Source: Anarhynchus alexandrinus (lineage: Eukaryota; Chordata; Aves; Charadriiformes; Charadriidae). Taken from it: 64,000 nt of DNA. The notes beneath the pieces were generated by a model, which saw only the letters and a program-made list of their open reading frames with translations, did not search any database and was not told where the DNA came from. The position numbers were made by a program, and so were the translations under genes. Shown here piece after piece: positions 10,854 to 23,969 of the stretch; positions within the stretch are counted from its first letter, which is position 1, and each line of letters opens with the position of its first letter. The stretch lies in NCBI GenBank assembly GCA_008711295.1, contig VUYV01000003.1, positions 3,055,246 through 3,119,245 of the forward strand, read 5' to 3'.

Positions 10854-13712
10854 TAGCCAATGGTAAGTATGAAGCATAAAATTGTATCTAAGGTCCTCAG
10901 CTTTCTTCCATAGTTTTTTGTGTATAGGAATAGGTACTGTCTAAAATTTGAACCAGGTGTTGGTTTTTTTTTTATATTTAAGAGGTTGCTGAACTCTGTG
11001 GAATTAAATTTCCAAATGCAGCGTATGTAGTTCTGTATGTATGTGACAATCACAAGCCTCCTGAATTTAGTCAATAATCAGCAAAAATAGCTGAGAGCTC
11101 TCAGATACTTGCTCCTAAATATCAAAGTTAGCACAGACTAACAATTATTACTGACATCCCATTCATTTTATTTACAAGAACCTATTCCTAGTGACCAATG
11201 ACACAGCCTACTGCAAATGTGGAAGTAATGTTGTGTTTAATCTCACGTTGTTGCAGATTTTCTCTGTCAACCATCGCTTATATTTTGCTACTTGAAGAAT
11301 TGCTTGAGAGCTTGTTTTCTGTCAGGCTTGCTGTAGAGCTCTCCTCCAGTCTGATTTCATTCTGGTTTTGTCTGTTTCCAGCATTTTCATTCTTGTTGCA
11401 AAATTTGAGTTCTGCGAAGACAGTGAGCAACAAAGTTTCTCTGAAGTATCTGAGATTGCCAGAGTGTAGATCTTTCTCTTTAGCATGAAAATTTCTCACA
11501 GGGCTTGTTGGCATGTCCTGTTTAGAATTGCAGATAGTACAGGTGGTTTTTTTTTTCAGATCAGACTATTGTCTATTACTATTTACTATTTAACAGGATT
11601 ATTTCGCCTGTGTAGCAGGAGGCATGCTCTGTTTTGTTTTTTTTTCCAAATACTGGAGAGATTTATTTAACACACTTCTTGCTAGTGCAAGTATCTTTGG
11701 ATGCTGACAATACCCCCAGGCTTTCCTGCTCTCCTTGAGTCTCAGTATAACTGTGACTTCTGGCTCTTCATTTGGTCTGAAGCTATTCTCATATGTTCAG
11801 AAGGCATGCAGGTGGAGAAAGTGTAAAATAGGTATTTTACTGATTTCTTAGAACTAAACCTCAATTGAACAGACACTTTTGACTGTGCCACATGTCTGTA
11901 TGTTTGTTTTCAGTACTGTATTCCTAAATAGCTGATGCATTCTCCTAGACATAACCAAGTTCAAAACATTGAAGTCATCCGAGAGGTCATTGTATAAGAA
12001 ACTCTTATTATTGTGTCCACAGGCGGCTGATGAATTTAATGAAGTAGGGTTGTAATCAAGGTACGCAACATATCCGTTGTCTAAAGCTAGGTCGGTGGTA
12101 CCTCCACAATAGAAATCTTGTGTTGTCCCAGTGGAGGGCAGTGAGCTCCTTTTGCAAAATTTTTCCCCTTTAGAAGTTTGTTGAACATAACTAATACACT
12201 GAGAACAGAACTTGTGGTTAGATCACAACCTTTGATAAGGTTAGAACAGCCTTCTCTTTTCATAATAACTGGATATTGCTAAGAGAGGTTTATTGTCTTA
12301 CATCTGCCAATGTGGCAGCTCAATATTTATTATTCCCTTTTTTCAGAGTAAGAAAGTGTCCAAGTATTAAACAGCTCTGACACCCATGTTTGCTTGCTGA
12401 AGACCATTATCATTGCTCTAAGCTGTGTATCTAACCTTTACATAGACTAATTAGTTTGAATTCCTTCATCTTCCTTCTCCCACCCGTCCTGTTAAAGTGC
12501 AGAAACTTTGTATTATCGTAGGTTGAGATCATCCCGGTTTTACACTGAGTATCTGCAGACTATTATTCTTCCCTTATCGCTTCACAAAAAGTCAGTGGGT
12601 GGCTAATGATTTTATGGGATCTATTGACTATGTACATGTTATTTTGCATATGTAAACATATTGGAGATTTACGTGAGAAACTATAATATTGGAAGTTGCC
12701 AGGTAAGTGTACGTGTTCTCTTTAGCTGAATTAATGCTACCTGGATTTTGTGAAATGTTATTTACCCTAATGTGCTTCCATTTTTAGAAGCAGAATCTTA
12801 CATATCAGATAACTTAAAATAAGGGTCTCAGTTTCTAGTAGTGCTTCCTTCTGCAGGACGTTTACCCACAAACTGCTAGAACCTTGCACAATGACTTTCC
12901 CATTGTTACTTAAGATTGCCAGTCCTTCCTTCAGCAATTTTATAAATTAGAACATGCAGGAAAATAAATGTGAATTTAATTAAAACAGATTACTTAAATT
13001 GGATTAAACATATACATTTACATTTCTATTCAAAATTTGCCAAATTCACTTTAGAAGTAAATGTAAGTCCAGACAGGGTATTTTTATATTTGAGCATCTA
13101 CACAAAGATATAACTGAATTTAACTATTTGGCTTTAAAAGCTGAAGAAGTAAATACTGTGTCTCCATGTTCATAAGGTAGCAGCTGACCATGCAATTGTA
13201 GATGAACAACAGAAACAACTTTCCTATACTGAGTTCCTTTACAACTATTGTCTTCAGGGAATGTTTTAACAGTGGTAACAAACTGAATATTAGCTAATTT
13301 TTTTGAACAGAAAAAAATTCTTAATTGCTTCTGCCGAATATTACGCTTCAGTAACTAGAAATCAGGCTTCTAGTTTGGACTGGACTGTTTATGTACACTA
13401 TCTATGCAGGCTTTAACATGTATGTTAGCAGCCCACTGATAGAATTACTATTAAATCATAATAAAAAGCATCTGATATTTTGTGGTGATATTTCACAGAT
13501 ATGAAGATTGATTTGTTCAGTGATTTGCCTCTGGATAGAGTATTACGGGAGATGTAATGAATGCTTTATTCGTCTCTGGTGCACCCTTCTTAAGGCAAGC
13601 ACGTGGTCTTTTCAGTCCTGGCTTTGCAGTATGTATTGAGGGGAAAGATGGTTTGAACTGCAGCAACACTGATAATACTGATGACTTTCATTGATCTACT
13701 GGTCAGTATGAC

Positions 13713-13750
13713 TGAAAACTAGTCAGCTACTTGAAAACTAGTCAGATACT
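13713..13750. repeat. Two-copy 19-bp tandem duplication
   Basis: TGAAAACTAGTCAGCTACT (13713-13731) is followed directly by the same 19 bases with one change, C to A (13732-13750). The duplication ends about 15 bp before the 5'-truncated start of the CR1 element at 13765. It could be a replication-slippage product or a by-product of that insertion. Confidence 0.85.
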
Positions 13751-13764
13751 CGACGTAACATAGC

Positions 13765-14598
13765 GTGCAGGGTAGAAAGCCTCTGCAGAGGGATCTGGAC
13801 AGGCTGGATCAATGGGCTGAGGCCAATGGTATGAGGTTGAACAAGGCCAAGTGCCGGGTCCTGCACTTGGGTCACAACAACCCCATGCAGTGCTACAGGC
13901 TTGGAGAAGAGTGGCTGGAAAGCTGCCTGCCAGAAAAGGATCTGGGGGCATTGGTCAACAGCCAGCTGAATATGAGTCAGAAGTGTGCCCAGGTGGCCAA
14001 GAAGACCAATAGCATTCTGGCCTGTATCAGAAATAGGGTGGCCAGCAGGATGAGAAAAGTAATTGTCCCCCTGTACTCAGCACTGGTGAGGCAGCATCTC
14101 AAATACTGTGTTTAGTTTTGGGCCCCTTGCTACCAAAAAGACATTGAGGTACTGGTTAGCGTCCAGAGAAGAGCAACAAAGCTGCTGAGGGGTCTGGAAC
14201 ACAAGCCTTATGAGGAACAGCTGAGGAAACTGGGGTTGTTTAGCCTCAAGTAAAGGAGGCTGAGGGGAGACCTTATTGCTCTCTACAACTACTTGAAAAG
14301 AGGTTGTAGCGAGGTGGAGGTTGGTCTCTTTTCCCCAGTAACAGGCAATAGGACAAGAGGAAACATCCTCAAGTTGCACAAGGGGAGGTTTAGATTGGAT
14401 ATTAGGAAAAAATTATTCACTGAAAGGGTTATCAAGCATTGGAAGAAGCTGCCCAGGGAAGGGGTTGAGTCACCATCCCTGGAGGTATTTGTGGTGCTTA
14501 GGGCCCTGGTTTAGTGGTGGACTTGGTGGTGTGAGGTATGCAGTTGGACTCAATCTTAAAGGTCTATTTCGACCTGAATGATTCTATGATTCCATAGG
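13765..14598 (+). mobile_element. CR1 LINE, 5'-truncated, with ORF2 C-terminal remnant
   Basis: Plus-strand CR1. The translation of 13765-14115 is the reverse transcriptase thumb and C-terminal part ([60 protein letters not shown]). It ends at a TAG (14113-14115) where related copies carry Q of the YCVQFW motif. After that stop the reading resumes (LRKLGLFSL region), then 14293-14514 gives [20 protein letters not shown] and [17 protein letters not shown], the protein end. The 3' UTR closes with ATTCTATGATTCCATAG. The catalytic region is absent. The [12 protein letters not shown] ending is shared with the minus-strand copy at 46.2 kb, so the two probably belong to one subfamily. Confidence 0.95.
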
Positions 14599-17500
14599 TA
14601 AGCAAATGAAGACATTTTAATTTCTGTAATGACTTTTGAGTTTCCCTATCACCAAGGTTCATGATGAAAGGATTCATTTGAATCTTGATGGTTTTTTTCT
14701 CCTTGAAGAGAGATGGTGATCAAGAATTGGTTTTATTATCTATATTTTATCAAAGACCACAGATTTTCAAGATTTGTATATTTTTGTCCTACATGCTGTA
14801 CAATCTATAAAGAAGTTCAGTCTCATCAGTGTCTCTGTCACACTGAGAAACATTGTGGCTCATTCTCTGATATTCCTGAAAAAATTTATTTCAGACTTAA
14901 TTGACATTGGTGAAATTCTTGTTCAACACCTTAATGACCCTTATTCTTAGATAAGGAATAAGGCAATTGGCTTTCTGATCTTGAACTTATGAAAATTACA
15001 TAAATATTTAGTAAAAACATACCACCCCACAAAAATATCCAAACTTTTTTTTTTTTTAAACCAGTACACAACCCTTTGTTCCTCCTGGGGATGAGGCAGG
15101 GAGGAAGTGGCCTGAGCAATACAGTGAAGAAAATTTATGTACAATATTGATGATAACCGCATCTTTTTTTTCCTCTACAAGTAGTTTGCGTCTCTTCCTA
15201 ATTTCTTTTTTTTCTTCTTAGTATTACATATTTACTACAACAAATTTCAGATTGTACCAGAAATGCTACATTCTGCTGGTTAAACTCTTTGACATTGTCA
15301 AACTGCATTAATCTCCTGATATCAGCAAGTCAGGAGATAAAAAGTGATCTAGTTCTTATTATAAGAAAAACAAATAAAATCAATTCAGGTCTGTATGTGG
15401 AATACCTCTTCATTGTTAACAGGAATCAATCTGTCAAACTGTATTTTTTTAATTTTCTGGAGAATGAGTTCTGATGATCTACAGCTGGAGGCATTTGATT
15501 TTAAATGGGAAGAAAGACAGCATCCCATACTGAATCAATTTTCTGAGTACGCTTAAGTGCAAAATTAACTGCTCCAGTGTGACAGTGTGACATAGTTTTA
15601 CTCTTTTAGCATGACTTTTAAAAGTTGTTCTTTTTTTTTNTTTTAGTTCTTCAATACAAGGTCTTCTGTTCAGTGACTTTCTGCTCTATATGACAAATTG
15701 AAAAAGTGTATTGATCACACAGAATAAAATAGTTAAGAAAACTCACAACTTGATCAATTGCTTATATATTTTGCAAATTCCAAAAAATCAATAGTTAGAA
15801 GAAAAGTGTTAAGAGTTAAACTCAGTCATGGACTAGATGCTTTCCAGAGCCTTGTTCCTTGGCATCTCTAAGGCAGTGACGCACAAAGAACACACATCAG
15901 ATTTACCGATTCTTAGATGAATCAGTGACACAGAAGTCCTTTTTATATTTCCCCTCTCCCCTTCTTTTCTACGTAAGAAACATTTAAAAGATGTCCACAG
16001 GTTCTGCATATCTCAGATTCCATTATTAAAAAATCACTACTAAATATCCTTTGGGTTTTTTCTTTTTTTAAAGTGTAGATAATTCTAACCAGTAGAGAAA
16101 ATGGATGTTCTTCTTCCCCAGCTAGATAGCAGGTTTTCAAATATGGAGCACGTTATAATAAAATAATAATTTTAATGAAAATTTGATCGAATTGTCCACT
16201 GAAGTTTGGCAGGCAAGTTTTGAAAATCTAGTTTCAGGTTTCTGAAGTCATGCTGCCACCGTTCACGCATTGCTAGGAAAACTTGCTTCCAGGACTACTC
16301 AGGAAAAACCTTCTGGCCCAGGAGTCTCATGACCTCCAGAGCTGTGACCCTCCCTGCCTAAAACTAACATTATTTTTACTCTGTTCCCTGCTGCTGCCTA
16401 GTGCTAACCATGCAAGTTTTGGTATTTGGCCCTCATTGGCATGGAACGTTTTCAAAAAACTTGAGCTAGCGAAAAATGGAAATTAGGTTTCCAGTCACTG
16501 CTGATAAGAGCTAGCTTTTGTTATTTCAACTTAATGCATTCTGGGCTTGACAATATTTCACAGAAATCTAGCTTTTTGTTCTTGCTAGAATGGCTTTTGG
16601 CAGTCTTGCTAGTTGTAGCTTATGGACCAATTACCTATACTGCATGAGAAGTGACTGTAATTACAACAATGTACTAATACATCCAAGTACAATCAATATT
16701 AATGCTACCAGAAATAATACTGATATCTAATTTCCATCACAAAATTATACAATGTGAATTGCAACTTTGGTAATCATAGGTAGTTGTTGAGAAGTAGTTA
16801 CCTATCAAGGGAATTCTTATCCCAATTTGTATTAATTTGTTTATTGTAAATTCTCAACATATTTAAAAAATACTGGGTTCTGTGAATGAAAACAATGCTT
16901 TTTGTTTGTGAGGCTCATTTGTGAGAAATATAATTTTCTCATTAGAATATTTTTTTTTACAAACTTGTGCAATCCTAGATATGATTTTTAGCATGGATAA
17001 TTATATACCTTAATATCCATACTAGAAGTCCACTGTCCGTTGTGTGATTATAAGCTATCCTTTGCTGATCATTATAAGAAGGAAAAATGTTTAATATCTA
17101 GGAGAGAAGAACTGAGCCTTCAGTAAGTAATCATTCTCCCTAAATAGCAAATATAAACATTAAATAAGTGATGAAAAACACATAGCATAAAATGGTGACT
17201 TTTTTTTTTTTAAATATTGGTTTACAGACAAATTAGTCCTCTAGCCTAGGCTAAATTTACAATGACTTTTAGAACCAACGCAAATGAATAAAATTCTACT
17301 CAAATCAACTAAGCAATCATTTGGTAATAAGAAAATTTGGTCTCCATCTCTCCAGTAATGTGCCAGGTTTAACATTAAAATATTCATATCAAATATTAAA
17401 TTTCCCTTGAAATTACTAAAGACTTCTCAACCATTATGCACTAATACAGAAATTCTAGCAGTATTTTATTGAGGGGTAACAGTCACATTTTATTGAACCC

Positions 17501-18189
17501 CTACAATTTTATTGAAGTAATATTCTTCAAAACCTATTAAAAGTGTACTTTATTATAAGGTTTTATTACCAATCTGATACTCAAGTGTCTTAGGGGGGGT
17601 TAGTACAGCTTACCTTTGCATAATAATCTATTTAATGGTTTTACCCTTTCAGTAGGCATCCTTGGAAGTAGCAATAGTATATCTAAAAGGCAATTTGATG
17701 CAAATTGACTTTGGCAGTGGATCAGAGTATGTAGATACCTTTTCTCCTCATGTACTGCTTCCGTGCAGTCAACACATTGTCCACCAATGGTTTTCAATTG
17801 GTTGGCAGCAATGGACACCAAGAGACTGAAAGTGCTAGGACAAGGTATAAGTTAGAGATACAGAAACTATAAAATCTGGAATTCTTTCCAAATCCTTCCT
17901 GAAGGAGCATTTGTACTTTCTTCAGTGAAATTTATTCCAAGAGTTGAGAAAGCCATTATATTGTCAGTGGGTAAGAAATTTTTTTGTTGAATGTTCACTA
18001 AAGCCAATGGATTTGTACTAGCTAAGACTGTATTGTGTATTCATTAATCCACTTACTGTACATTAAAGCTTTTCACCCATCAGCAGGTAGCTGATGTACT
18101 TCTTATTTTCAATTAAGTAACCTTAGACCAAGCTATTAGGATAAAAAATAAATCAATTACAAAACAGACCCACAAGAGACTTAGGTGTT
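14599..18189. other. Unique AT-rich non-coding stretch
   Basis: Nothing recognisable. There are several homopolymer T or A runs (15047-15057, 15631-15644 with an N at 15640, 17202-17212). The open frames are short, low-complexity and unsupported. Confidence 0.55.
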
Positions 18190-18480
18190 CTGTGAGTTGC
18201 TCCCACCCTTCAGGCAGCAGCCTGTGTCCTTGCACTGGTGCCTCCTGTCCAGGAGAAGCACTTGGCATTTGTCCTTGCTGAATTTCATAAATTTTCTATT
18301 GGCCTGTTCCTTCTGCTTGACATGTGAACAGTACCCCTTCACTTGAGCATTATTGACTGGCTCCCCTGGATTTGGTGTCATCTGTGAACTTTGAGAGTGA
18401 GCTGTGCTGCTTCTTCCAGGGCACTGATAAAGATGTTAAATGGGAGAGGTCCTGCAATATTGCCCTCATGGTTCATAAAC
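18190..18480 (-). mobile_element. Old, divergent CR1-like LINE fragment
   Basis: The minus-strand translation of 18381-18181 contains MKFSKDKCQVLLLDRRHQCK, which aligns with the CR1 motif [12 protein letters not shown]. Upstream on the minus strand, 18388-18377 reads FTDD, the position of the FADD catalytic box. Before that comes a segment reading PFNIFISAL, matching the CR1 LFNIFINDM region (around 18425-18445). Divergence is much higher than in the other copies and both ends are indistinct. The FADD alanine is replaced by threonine. It is clearly related to CR1, but could belong to an ancient CR1 subfamily. Confidence 0.75.
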
Positions 18481-18559
18481 CAAAATTAGCTCGAGAAAAT
18501 ATACTCTGAGAACTGTCTATGTGAGGTCTCAATTCCATCACATCCATTGCAGTCAGCTG

Positions 18560-18960
18560 ACTTGTGGTGGTGTCATGGTCTGAGTTGCACCAATAGACCT
18601 TAATTGCCCTGATCAGCCTCACCTGGGGCCTCAAGGCATTCTTTGCCAGTTGGTTCAGGACCTCTGTTTGGGCTCAGGCCTGTCAGGTTGGGGCACCCTG
18701 ACCTGTCCTGAGCTGAGTTGTGAGCATCCCTCTGCCCAGTCTTGACTTCTCCTGTTTTGGAGCAAACAGTCTGGATGGACCCCAGCCCCGACTAATCCCC
18801 TCACTTTGTCTGGGACTGTGGATGGATTGCTGGCCCCAGTCCAGTCCTGCTTGGGTCCTGCTGGACTGCACCCTGTCAGGGAGGGCACAGCTTGTGCTGT
18901 GAGAATCTGCTGCTCCCAGCTCATCTTCCTTTGTGGAGCAGCCTCCCTTTTGCTGTTCGT
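18560..18960. other. GC-rich block of unknown origin
   Basis: About 400 bases are markedly richer in C and G than the surroundings, with repeated short words such as CAGTCC, GGACTG and CCTGTC. Open frames run through on several strands (60-120 codons), as expected from GC-rich sequence with few stops, and none resembles a protein family I know. The block follows the old CR1 fragment directly. An unclassified repeat or LTR, or a remnant exon or promoter region, are all possible. I cannot decide between them. Confidence 0.45.
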
Positions 18961-21900
18961 TGGTAGATGGTTTGTTTAACAATTTCACAGCTCTAACATA
19001 TGTGCCCAAATCAGGCATTTGTTGTAAAACATAGAGGATCTTCATTCATTAAGGCTTCCTTATTTCCAACCAAATTCTCCTCCAGCCTGTGAAGTAGGCC
19101 ACTGTAGAGGAGGTGTAGACACATGATGGATTCTAGCCTCAATATTATGGTGGAATATGATAAGAATAGGTTGAAAATTCAGCCTTGACATCATAAAAAT
19201 TACTTTCTCTTGGATAAAATAAACAAGTTTTTTATAGAATAGTATAATAATTTTCAGTTTCTTTAAGTGAAATTACTGCTTCCTGTGGCATCTACTGCTG
19301 GCAATACAAAAATATCTCAGATTAATAGAGTATTAAAAGATGTAGAAATTTAGTTTGATTTTCATTGTCTGCCCTGAGGCGTGTTTCATGCTCTTTCTTC
19401 TTTTGATCAACCCCGCAGTAAGAAAAGAGAAAAAAGCCAAGCTTAATTTTGTCCAACTATGTCCGTAGTGTCAACACACTAAATCCTGAAGAAAAAAATG
19501 CATAAATGGAAATATTAAAAATACATGTTGTGAAGGGGATCATTGTATTCACTTTTTTCAACAGTTTTCATAGTTCTGTTTCTTATAAATATTTATTTTC
19601 CATTTGATTCTCATCATTCTAAAGAAACCATGCCAAAGGGACCTCAGAGATCACTTCCTAGTTTCAAAAAACTAATGAAAGGTGCATGAGAGTTGCAAGC
19701 ACCAAGTCCTCTTATCTTCACAGCTCAGTTTAGTAAACAAAGTACTTCCCTTTCAAGATTTTGCAGTGTGATTAAACCAATTTTCTTTCATCTATGGGAC
19801 AGAAGTGATTATATTGGATGGTTTTGTTTCCTGCAGCAAAGTAATTTTCTGCATGACCAGCAATAATGTAATGTGGGAGATTTTAATAAGGGACAATTAT
19901 TTTTAAAATTAAACTTTAAGCAGAGTGCAGCTTGTAATAATACAGCAGAGAAGTGCACAAGATAAGTGAGCTTCTTTTGAAACTGTTAAAATTGCAATGC
20001 ACTTTTTGATTATTCAAAGTAGCACAGGACTGCCAGAACAAAGATTTTTCCACTTTTTCTTTCCTCCTTATTCCCTGCTTTGTCCAAACCTTTGTAAAAC
20101 TTGCATACAGAAGGAGCAAATTCCCACATTCGTAGAGAGAAATTTAAACATTGTTGGAAGTCTTTGTAAAAAATATAGTGTTAGAATAGTGTAAACATCA
20201 GAAAACAAAATGTTCATCAGGAACTGTCACATTCCAGCCAATTTTCTCATTTAAGTATGTTGATAGCAATCTTTAAACATATGATCAAAGCCTCATTTTG
20301 CACCCAGAAGCAAGAGACTGTAGAGAACACATTCAGATACTCTGCTGAGATCTCAGTCTGGCCATACATAGCTTCTCAATGGATGGAGCAATGCAGTTTT
20401 TTTTACGATGTGAGAATGGCGTAAATCCACTAAGATTAGCATTAGGACTATAGGATGATTTTTACGACACCTGTGAGTCTGTAATCAGTGCTATCAAAGC
20501 TTCTGTTATTTTGTATAGTCAGTAATTTCCAATATGCATTTAAAACATGCCTGGTCACTTTTTATTAGAAGTGGGAAAAGACAGGAAGACACCTCTGATC
20601 GAAAAATATCATCTTTTCCAATTTTGTGAGCTTGTTCCAAAGCATGAGTCTACTGCAGTGTAGTCCTCCTTCTTTTGGTTATTTCAGATTTGGCAACTTT
20701 TACTATATAAAAGAAATTCTGTAAAAAGGGTATATACAACTGAAGAGTGCAAGCAGTTATTTATTGGCTTATACACACAGAGCAGATAGTCAGAACTAAG
20801 GAGTTACGAGGTTTTAGCCTAGCTAACGTGGCCATTAATATGTTCATGATGAGTATTTGCTGGCCAGTCAGTCTTCGCTTAGGAGGTGTTGTCTTGTATT
20901 GCTCTCTGGAATGGGCCAGTGTTCAATGTCAGTTGATGCTCAGCATTGCTGTTTTACTATGGTTCAGTTTCCTGGTTTGTATTTTTTATTCTTACCATTG
21001 TCTGCTCTTTCATAGCTGTAGTTTTCCCCTTGAATCCTTGAACTGTTGCTATCTCAGCTATCTCATCTCTGTTTTACTTTTCTTATCTTGCGTGACTCTA
21101 GCTTATGTAGTTTCTTATGTACTCTTTTTCAAAACCTAAGAGTTTTAGTGGTAAACCTGACCCAAGGTCATGCAGCTTGATGTGTCAAATGTAGGCATTG
21201 GACCACAGACAGCTGAACTGCTGGACTAATGGATACAGAGGGATTCAGGAAAATGTTTTTAATATGTGCAGCAAGATCAATTCTCTTGGTTCTGTTCTCG
21301 AAAAATGGCTAAGATGGTTACATACCTCAAAAATTCAGCATAAGGCAGAAACTTGATATGCGGAATGTTAAGGATTAAATTCTAGAAACCTAATGTCTAA
21401 TTACAACTCCTGTCAGGCAGTCTTAATCAGTGGTGCTAGAAATAATTAAGGCCTACTTTGGGGATCACCTCCTGATACACGTTTTCATTTGATTTAGATC
21501 TCTGTGACAGCTGCCAGATTGGTCATTGCACTACCAATTTGGCTGGTAGCATTGGCATGTGTGAGTTCCTACCTCATTAACTGAAGATCTAAAGTTCTGG
21601 GGCCAATAACAGACCTTTTCTGGTACAGATTTCATACTGTGAAGAAAATTATAAAGTCCATTCATATAAGCACTGAATAACCTAAGGACAACATTTGCTA
21701 CTGATTCCACATTATCTTGAACTTGTAAAGGTGGAATGGCTACTGGTTTTGTTAATGGCTCTGATTATTCATGGTAACATGCAGAGTAACTGAAAATAAA
21801 ATGAAACTTAACTTTGGATCCTTGAGTAGTTCATTTGGATGGAAAAGCATTTTACGGAGCATGGAGAATCCAGATCCTGAAAGATTCCTTTAGAGTTCAA

Positions 21901-23969
21901 GGCTACTGTCATGAGGAAGTTCAGTTAAAATTTTGGGAGATATGCATTTAAAATAAAAGTTAATTGGCCAGATTTAAAAACAGGAAACTAATAATTAACG
22001 CTCTGTTAGATTCTTTCAGTTGAGTAGTTCTGTTTTAATCCTTTTCTGTTATTTTCTTTTGCTTTCCATGGGTGAATCAGAAATTTTAGGGAACAATAGA
22101 ATATCAGAGCCACATTTTAAATTCCAAAACACACCTGACAAATAAGAACCCATTCAACTGGAATTTGTTAGATAAACAGCAGAGCCAAACATCATAGTGA
22201 TTTCACTGAGACTGGTGTAAGTTGAAGCAGAGAAACTATTCAGTGAATATGTTTTTACATATGAGTCTCTAGTTCTCACAACATGCTTGTGCAAAGTAAG
22301 ATGCAGCATGCAGTTAGTCAATTGGGAGATGAGAATGTCTAGACCTTAAAACTAATGCAGATTGACTCTACATCAGTCTTGTATGTGCTGGGTTGGTTGA
22401 CAGTGCTTTGCAGAAACCTGATTTGTATGAAATGAATGTGTTTCTAAAACCCAGGTAGGGTTTTTCTTTTTTATTAAAGTGATCAAATTTTTAAATACCA
22501 GGCAAACTCTTTAAAAAAAAAAAAAACGCCTTCTTTTGGTTATTTTGTGTGTGGTCTACACGAAGAAGGTGGACAGAAGTAGAAANACAAGAATGGATAT
22601 ATCACCATTGGATAATTGTTTCTAAATCAGACCTTGCATTGTGCAGAATATTGTCAGTTACTTATCCAGTGTCATGTTTAGAATGGCTGTTAAAAAAAAA
22701 AAGTAAACGAACACCCCCGCCCCCAATGAAAATACTTTTAAATGAAGTTGTCAATTTCAATTAGCATTGTGAGATTTTCAAAGTCAGAACTGCAGAAAAT
22801 TTAATAGGAAATATGTACCTATCTCTATGGTTATTTCAAAATATCTTTCTCTACCTGTTCCATCTGATGATGAAACATCTGGAGTATGAAATCAGGACTG
22901 GATTTTATGGTTAGGAAGACAGTACATTTGAAATATTATTCAGGAGTTTAAATGGAGCTTTTATTTCCTGTTCTAGTGATTGACTGTACTAGCTTGAATG
23001 ACGGCAATATAGAGAAAAACTACCACCTTTTTCTGACAAAAGTTATGCATAACCTGTAAAAGGAAATTTTAAACAATAGTCCCCCTATTTTTGCCAGATC
23101 ATGTGAAGTAAAGTGAGAATGTTTCAGACTCTCAAATAGCTGCTTGATTTTTATGTTTCCTAAATTATCCTTTCAACAGCTCCAAACAGCTTATATACTT
23201 TCATGTTCAAAAAAAGAACAGAGCTTTAAAAAAAAAAAAAAAAAAAAANTATCTAAAGCATTCCAACACTATCTCTCAGATTTTTAAAAATATTTTTCTT
23301 TGCTTCCTCAAATTTGGAACTGGACAATTTTATTACATGGAATTAAGAAATAGAACTGTCCTATGAATATTAAGTCACTGCATGTTCACAGCTGTCTTTC
23401 ATTCCAGTTTTTGATTTGTATGTGATACAAGCTTCAGCTTGTGAAAGTACATTGCCCCAGTCAAAGAATGTAAGCATATGCTTAGCTTTGCATACTGTAA
23501 ATAGTTGCAGTCATTTCTGAGACCATTCATGCTTTAATGCCTCAAACAATCTTATGTATTTGCAAAATTAATATCTTAATGTATTTACTATTTCTAGAAA
23601 GTCCTCTTTCATTAAGGAGGCAATAACTTTTGTTTGTTTATCCTTTGCTGTAAATTACTTATATTCACTGTTATTTCTTCTATATGTGTAAATTTTTCAG
23701 GAATTTTAAGTATTGTGAATGAATGCTAAAAACTGCTATTTAAGAGAATATTAAAAAGAAAGAAGTCTTGTCTGGAGTCATTAAGGAGCGAATACATCAT
23801 TACAAGTCTTGAAGATTAGGGCATTTATCAGTATTTTATCCTTTTACAGATATCAGTCTATTTTCTGAGACTGTGACATCCTGAATAAGTCAAATTTTTT
23901 CAACTTATTCTGTATTTTTTTTCCCTTATACTCAATACTTTCCACCAGGCTGATTTAGCACTGGAACAG
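18961..23969. other. Unique AT-rich non-coding stretch
   Basis: No family recognised. A 130-codon plus-strand frame at 20747-21139 codes for a hydrophobic, cysteine-rich sequence without any motif I know. T-rich sequence yields such frames readily, so I do not call it a gene. Ns occur at 22586 and 23249, the second at the end of a roughly 20-base A run. Confidence 0.5.

Larger units (their letters stand above)
8438..13764. other. Unique AT-rich non-coding stretch
   Basis: No exon, RNA gene or interspersed repeat recognised. The stretch has several A or T runs (for example near 9247 and 10963), a hairpin at 10825-10853 and a 19-bp tandem duplication at 13713-13750. Some AG sites preceded by pyrimidine tracts occur (for example around 10380 and 11560), but no following frame looks conserved, so I do not call exons. 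Confidence 0.55.

Noticed and set aside
20747..21139. 130-codon hydrophobic plus-strand frame that could look like a membrane protein
   Set aside because: T-rich DNA encodes hydrophobic residues by default. There is no recognisable motif or partner exon.
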